In this document: positions 61,257 to 64,000 of the stretch, piece by piece
Layout: each line of letters begins with the position of its first letter
Position numbering within the stretch: position 1 is the stretch's first letter
Assembly (NCBI RefSeq): GCF_003651185.1
Contig: NZ_RCDC01000005.1
Coordinates: forward strand, 443,029 to 507,028
Source: Stenotrophomonas rhizophila
Lineage (GTDB): Bacteria > Pseudomonadota > Gammaproteobacteria > Xanthomonadales > Xanthomonadaceae
DNA: 64,000 bases
Direction: 5' to 3'
Made by a program: the position numbers and the translations under genes
The notes under the pieces: generated by a model
Seen by the model: only the letters and a program-made list of their open reading frames with translations
Databases searched by the model: none
Told to the model about the DNA's origin: nothing

Positions 61257-62462
61257 GTGAACGAGGTCGTACAGCCAACCGCCATCCCATCCGTGCTCGT
61301 CTCGAGCCCGGCTGTGGCCAAGCAGAACCTGCTCGACCTCGATCGCGAGGGTCTGGAGCGCTTCTTCGCCGAGACACTCGGCGAAGCGCGCTACCGTGCC
61401 CACCAGGTGATGAAGTGGATCCACCATCACTACGTCACCGATTTCGATGACATGACCGACCTCGGCAAGGCGTTGCGCGCCAAGCTCAAGCAGCATGCCG
61501 AGGTGCTGGTCCCGAACATCGTGTTCGACAAGCCCTCCGCCGATGGCACCCACAAGTGGCTGCTGGCCATGGGCACCGACGGCAAGAATGCGATCGAAGC
61601 GGTCTACATCCCGGACAAGAACCGCGGCACGCTGTGCGTGTCCTCGCAGGTCGGCTGCGCGCTGAACTGCACCTTCTGTTCGACCGCCACCCAGGGCTTC
61701 AACCGCAATCTGTCCACCGCCGAGATCATCGGCCAGGTGTGGGTCGCGGCGCGCCATCTGGGCAACATTCCGCACAAGCAGCGTCGTCTCACCAACGTGG
61801 TGATGATGGGCATGGGCGAGCCGTTGATGAATTTCGACAACGTCGTGCGCGCCATGAGCGTGATGCGCGACGATCTGGGCTACGGCCTGGCCAACAAGCG
61901 CGTGACGCTGTCCACCTCCGGCCTGGTGCCGCAGATCGACCGCCTCTCCACCGAGAGCGACGTGTCGCTGGCGGTGTCGCTGCATGCGCCCAACGATGCA
62001 CTGCGCGAGACCCTGGTCCCGCTCAACAAGAAGTACCCGATCGTCGAGCTGATGGCCTCGTGCGCACGTTACCTGCGCGCCAACAAGCGCCGCGAATCGG
62101 TCACCTTCGAATACACCCTGATGAAGGGCATCAATGACCAGCCCGAGCACGCCCGCCAGCTGGCGCGGCTGATGCGCCAGTTCGACAACGCCGTGCAGGC
62201 CTCGAACGCGGGCAAGGTCAACCTGATTCCGTTCAATCCATTCCCGGGCACGCGCTATGAGCGCTCCGGCGAAACGGAGATCCGCGCCTTCCAGAAGATC
62301 CTGCTCGATGCCAAGGTGCTGACGATGGTGCGGCGCACCCGCGGCGACGATATCGATGCCGCCTGTGGCCAGCTCAAGGGCCAGGTGATGGATCGCACAC
62401 GCCGCCAGGCCGAGTTCAATAAAACGCTGCAGGACGGGAAAGACCGGAATGCCGCTGCCTGA
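61257..62462 (+). CDS. rlmN: Dual-specificity RNA methyltransferase RlmN
   Basis: A radical-SAM enzyme methylating C2 of A2503 in 23S rRNA and A37 in some tRNAs. The 401 aa protein has the cluster motif C134-x3-C138-x2-C141 (CALNCTFC) and the mechanistic cysteine in [25 protein letters not shown] and [16 protein letters not shown] are typical. The start is GTG at 61257, 10 bp after ndk. The end overlaps pilF by 14 bp. Confidence 0.95.
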   Translation: MNEVVQPTAIPSVLVSSPAVAKQNLLDLDREGLERFFAETLGEARYRAHQVMKWIHHHYVTDFDDMTDLGKALRAKLKQHAEVLVPNIVFDKPSADGTHKWLLAMGTDGKNAIEAVYIPDKNRGTLCVSSQVGCALNCTFCSTATQGFNRNLSTAEIIGQVWVAARHLGNIPHKQRRLTNVVMMGMGEPLMNFDNVVRAMSVMRDDLGYGLANKRVTLSTSGLVPQIDRLSTESDVSLAVSLHAPNDALRETLVPLNKKYPIVELMASCARYLRANKRRESVTFEYTLMKGINDQPEHARQLARLMRQFDNAVQASNAGKVNLIPFNPFPGTRYERSGETEIRAFQKILLDAKVLTMVRRTRGDDIDAACGQLKGQVMDRTRRQAEFNKTLQDGKDRNAAA

Positions 62463-63246
62463 TTGCCGATTGCCAGCCGTTGTTTTCCTCGCGCTGGCAG
62501 TGGTCGGCTGTGGCAAGCAAGGCATCAAACCGCCGTCCGGTCCCCTCGAGGTCGCGCCAACCTACGAGGCCCGGGACAACCCCGAGATCCGCAAACGCGT
62601 GAACTACCAGGACCAGATGGTCTTGGCCGGCGAGTCGCTGCGCGCGGGTGCCCCGGATGCCGCCGAGAAGCGGGTGCGGGCGGCGATGAAGATCGATGCG
62701 CGGCGTCCCGAGGCCTACATGCTGCTGGCAGCCATCGCCGCCCAGCGCGGCAACCAGGCCGAAGCCGGGCAGCTGTACGCCAAGGCCGCCGAGCTGGGCC
62801 CGGAGCGCGGCGACGTCCTCAACAATTATGGCGCGTGGCTATGTGCTCATGGCCGGCCGGCCGAGTCGCTGGTCTGGTTCGACCGGGCGCTGCAGGCGCC
62901 GGGCTACACCACGCCCGCGTCCGCCCTGGCCAATGCCGGTGGCTGTGCACTGGACGCCGGCCAGCCCGAACGGGCCGTGCCGGACCTGCGACGGGCACTT
63001 GAGATAGATCCCGTCAATGCCTATGCGCTCGAGTCGATGGCCCGCAACGAGTACGCCCAAGGGCGCTATTTCGAGGCCCGGGCCTTTTCGCAACGGCGTT
63101 TGACGGCTGCACCGGCCACACGTTCCGTGTTACAACTTGCCTCTCAAATCGAGGCGCGGCTTGGCGACAGCGTGGCATCCGGTCGCTATCTGCAGCGAAT
63201 TCATGACGAATTTCCGCAGGATGCGGCACCTAATCCCCGGGGTTGA
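62449..63246 (+). CDS. pilF: Type IV pilus pilotin PilF/PilW
   Basis: Encodes 265 aa. The signal peptide ends in lipobox VVGC with C21, so it is an outer-membrane lipoprotein. About six TPR units follow ([54 protein letters not shown]). It guides and multimerises the PilQ secretin. It overlaps the rlmN end by 14 bp, which suggests coupled translation. It is a second type IV pilus link in this window besides the FimX-type protein. Confidence 0.93.
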   Translation: MPLPDCRLPAVVFLALAVVGCGKQGIKPPSGPLEVAPTYEARDNPEIRKRVNYQDQMVLAGESLRAGAPDAAEKRVRAAMKIDARRPEAYMLLAAIAAQRGNQAEAGQLYAKAAELGPERGDVLNNYGAWLCAHGRPAESLVWFDRALQAPGYTTPASALANAGGCALDAGQPERAVPDLRRALEIDPVNAYALESMARNEYAQGRYFEARAFSQRRLTAAPATRSVLQLASQIEARLGDSVASGRYLQRIHDEFPQDAAPNPRG

Positions 63247-63252
63247 AGCATT

Positions 63253-64000
63253 GTGATTGATGACCAGACTGTGAACGCTTTTGATACTGCGGCCGGTTGC
63301 GGAGCTCGTCTTCGCCAGGCCCGAGAAGCGGCCGGACTGACCCTGGAGGCGGTGGGGCAGCAGCTGCACATGCCCGTTCAGGTACTCAAGTCCCTCGAAG
63401 AAGAACAGTGGCAGCGCCTCGGCGCGCCGGTCTTCGTGCGCGGCCAGCTGCGCAGTTATGCCCGTCTGCTGAAGGTGGACATCGGCGAGATCCTCGAGCA
63501 GGCGCATATCGGACCGATCGTGCCACCGCAGCTGGTCAGCCACACCCATACCCCGCGGGCCCGGCGCATTGCCGAGAGCCTGGGGCGTCGTGTCCTGTAT
63601 GTCGGCATCACCGCGGTTCTGGCCGTCCCGGTGTGGTTCGCCACCCGTGGCCATTTCGATGGCACGGCGACCACCCCGAACACCGCCTCGCTGGATGTGA
63701 TCCCGGCGGCGGTACCGGTGGCCGGTGGGGACACCCCGGACCCGGCCGCACCGGCGGCGGTCGAAGCGGCCAAGCCCTCGGCACCGGCGGCGCCGTATCT
63801 GGCATCGCTGACCCCGGTTCCGCGTCCGGCCGCTGCGCCGGCACCGCAGGCCGGCGCGCTGAGCCTGCAGTTCAAAGGCGACAGCTGGGTGGACATTTCC
63901 GGGCCTGACGGCACCACCGTCGAAAAGGCCCTGATCAAGTCGGGCGAGACCCGCAGCTTCGCGCCAGGCCAGGTGGCCCGCATGGTGCTGGGCAATGCAT
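63253..64000 (+). CDS. RodZ-like helix-turn-helix membrane protein (partial, 3' end outside window)
   Basis: About 249 codons are visible in one open frame from GTG 63253, 6 bp after pilF. Residues ~17-80 form a Cro-like helix-turn-helix (ARLRQAREAAGLTLEAVGQQ). About 115-135 is one membrane helix (VLYVGITAVLAVPVWFATRG). An Ala/Pro-rich linker follows, then the start of the periplasmic DUF4115 domain (LQFKGDSWVDISGPDG). This is the RodZ architecture, a cell-shape scaffold. pilF-rodZ-ispG is a common order, so ispG probably follows. The ribosome binding site is poor; a second in-frame GTG is at 63271. Confidence 0.83.
   Translation, partial: MIDDQTVNAFDTAAGCGARLRQAREAAGLTLEAVGQQLHMPVQVLKSLEEEQWQRLGAPVFVRGQLRSYARLLKVDIGEILEQAHIGPIVPPQLVSHTHTPRARRIAESLGRRVLYVGITAVLAVPVWFATRGHFDGTATTPNTASLDVIPAAVPVAGGDTPDPAAPAAVEAAKPSAPAAPYLASLTPVPRPAAAPAPQAGALSLQFKGDSWVDISGPDGTTVEKALIKSGETRSFAPGQVARMVLGNA

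Overview
The window is a 64 kb piece of GC-rich gammaproteobacterial chromosome, and everything points to a Xanthomonadaceae member, most likely Stenotrophomonas. The clues are at least 17 GTAG-headed short palindromes of the REP type described as abundant in Stenotrophomonas maltophilia, a FabV enoyl reductase, a FimX-type c-di-GMP receptor, AguA/AguB putrescine synthesis, and the familiar gene orders rlmN-pilF-rodZ, rpsA-ihfB-lapA-lapB and queA-tgt-yajC-secD-secF. Genus assignment is inference; no rRNA or tRNA is present. I see no prophage, insertion sequence, CRISPR array or resistance island: this is core chromosome, and the unusual material lies between genes.

Layout. 1-9.3 kb: TyrA prephenate dehydrogenase, an MsbA-related ABC exporter with a YigZ protein, an ECF sigma/anti-sigma-like pair, a divergent GAF-GAF-GGDEF-EAL protein and a LOG-family hydrolase. 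9.5-17 kb: an orphan class III aminotransferase, then queA-tgt (queuosine) and yajC-secD-secF (Sec translocon). 17-25 kb: an 0.8 kb repeat-filled gap, fabV, FimX, a flavoprotein, YaeQ, a pseudouridine synthase, a DUF188 protein and a cold-shock gene. 25-34 kb: GST, SelO, apt, dbpA, a YeiH transporter with divergent LysR regulator, and the ABC-F ATPase uup. 34-42.5 kb: two small c-type cytochromes and a three-gene RND efflux operon with two different pump subunits. 42.7-47.4 kb: TraB-family protein, GNAT, aguB, aguA, a small exported protein and ribosomal protein L36. 47.6-56 kb: cmk, rpsA, ihfB, lapA, lapB, a WecA/MraY-type sugar-phosphate transferase, a WbpM/FlaA1-type dehydratase and galU, so LPS control sits next to O-antigen precursor synthesis. 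56-60.5 kb: a beta-oxidation cluster (thiolase, FadN-type HAD/ECH fusion, TetR regulator) with a PsrA-like operator. 60.8-64 kb: ndk, rlmN, pilF and the start of a rodZ-like gene that runs off the end.

Several genes share two themes. Cyclic-di-GMP and type IV pili connect the GGDEF-EAL protein, FimX and PilF. Envelope biogenesis connects SecDF/YajC, LapAB, the O-antigen genes, GalU and the RND pump.

The observations most worth following are: (1) a family of three ~100-nt elements that each fold as a long outer stem enclosing a three-way junction, with stem sequences that differ between copies but keep pairing; (2) GTAG palindromes that supply the TAG stop codon of two unrelated genes; (3) a cluster of DnaA-box-like sites plus a perfect palindrome in a convergent gap where no promoter is expected; (4) five genes whose -10 box lies 6-8 nt before the start codon with no ribosome binding site, suggesting leaderless mRNAs; and (5) a terminator hairpin that contains the -35 box of the ndk promoter.
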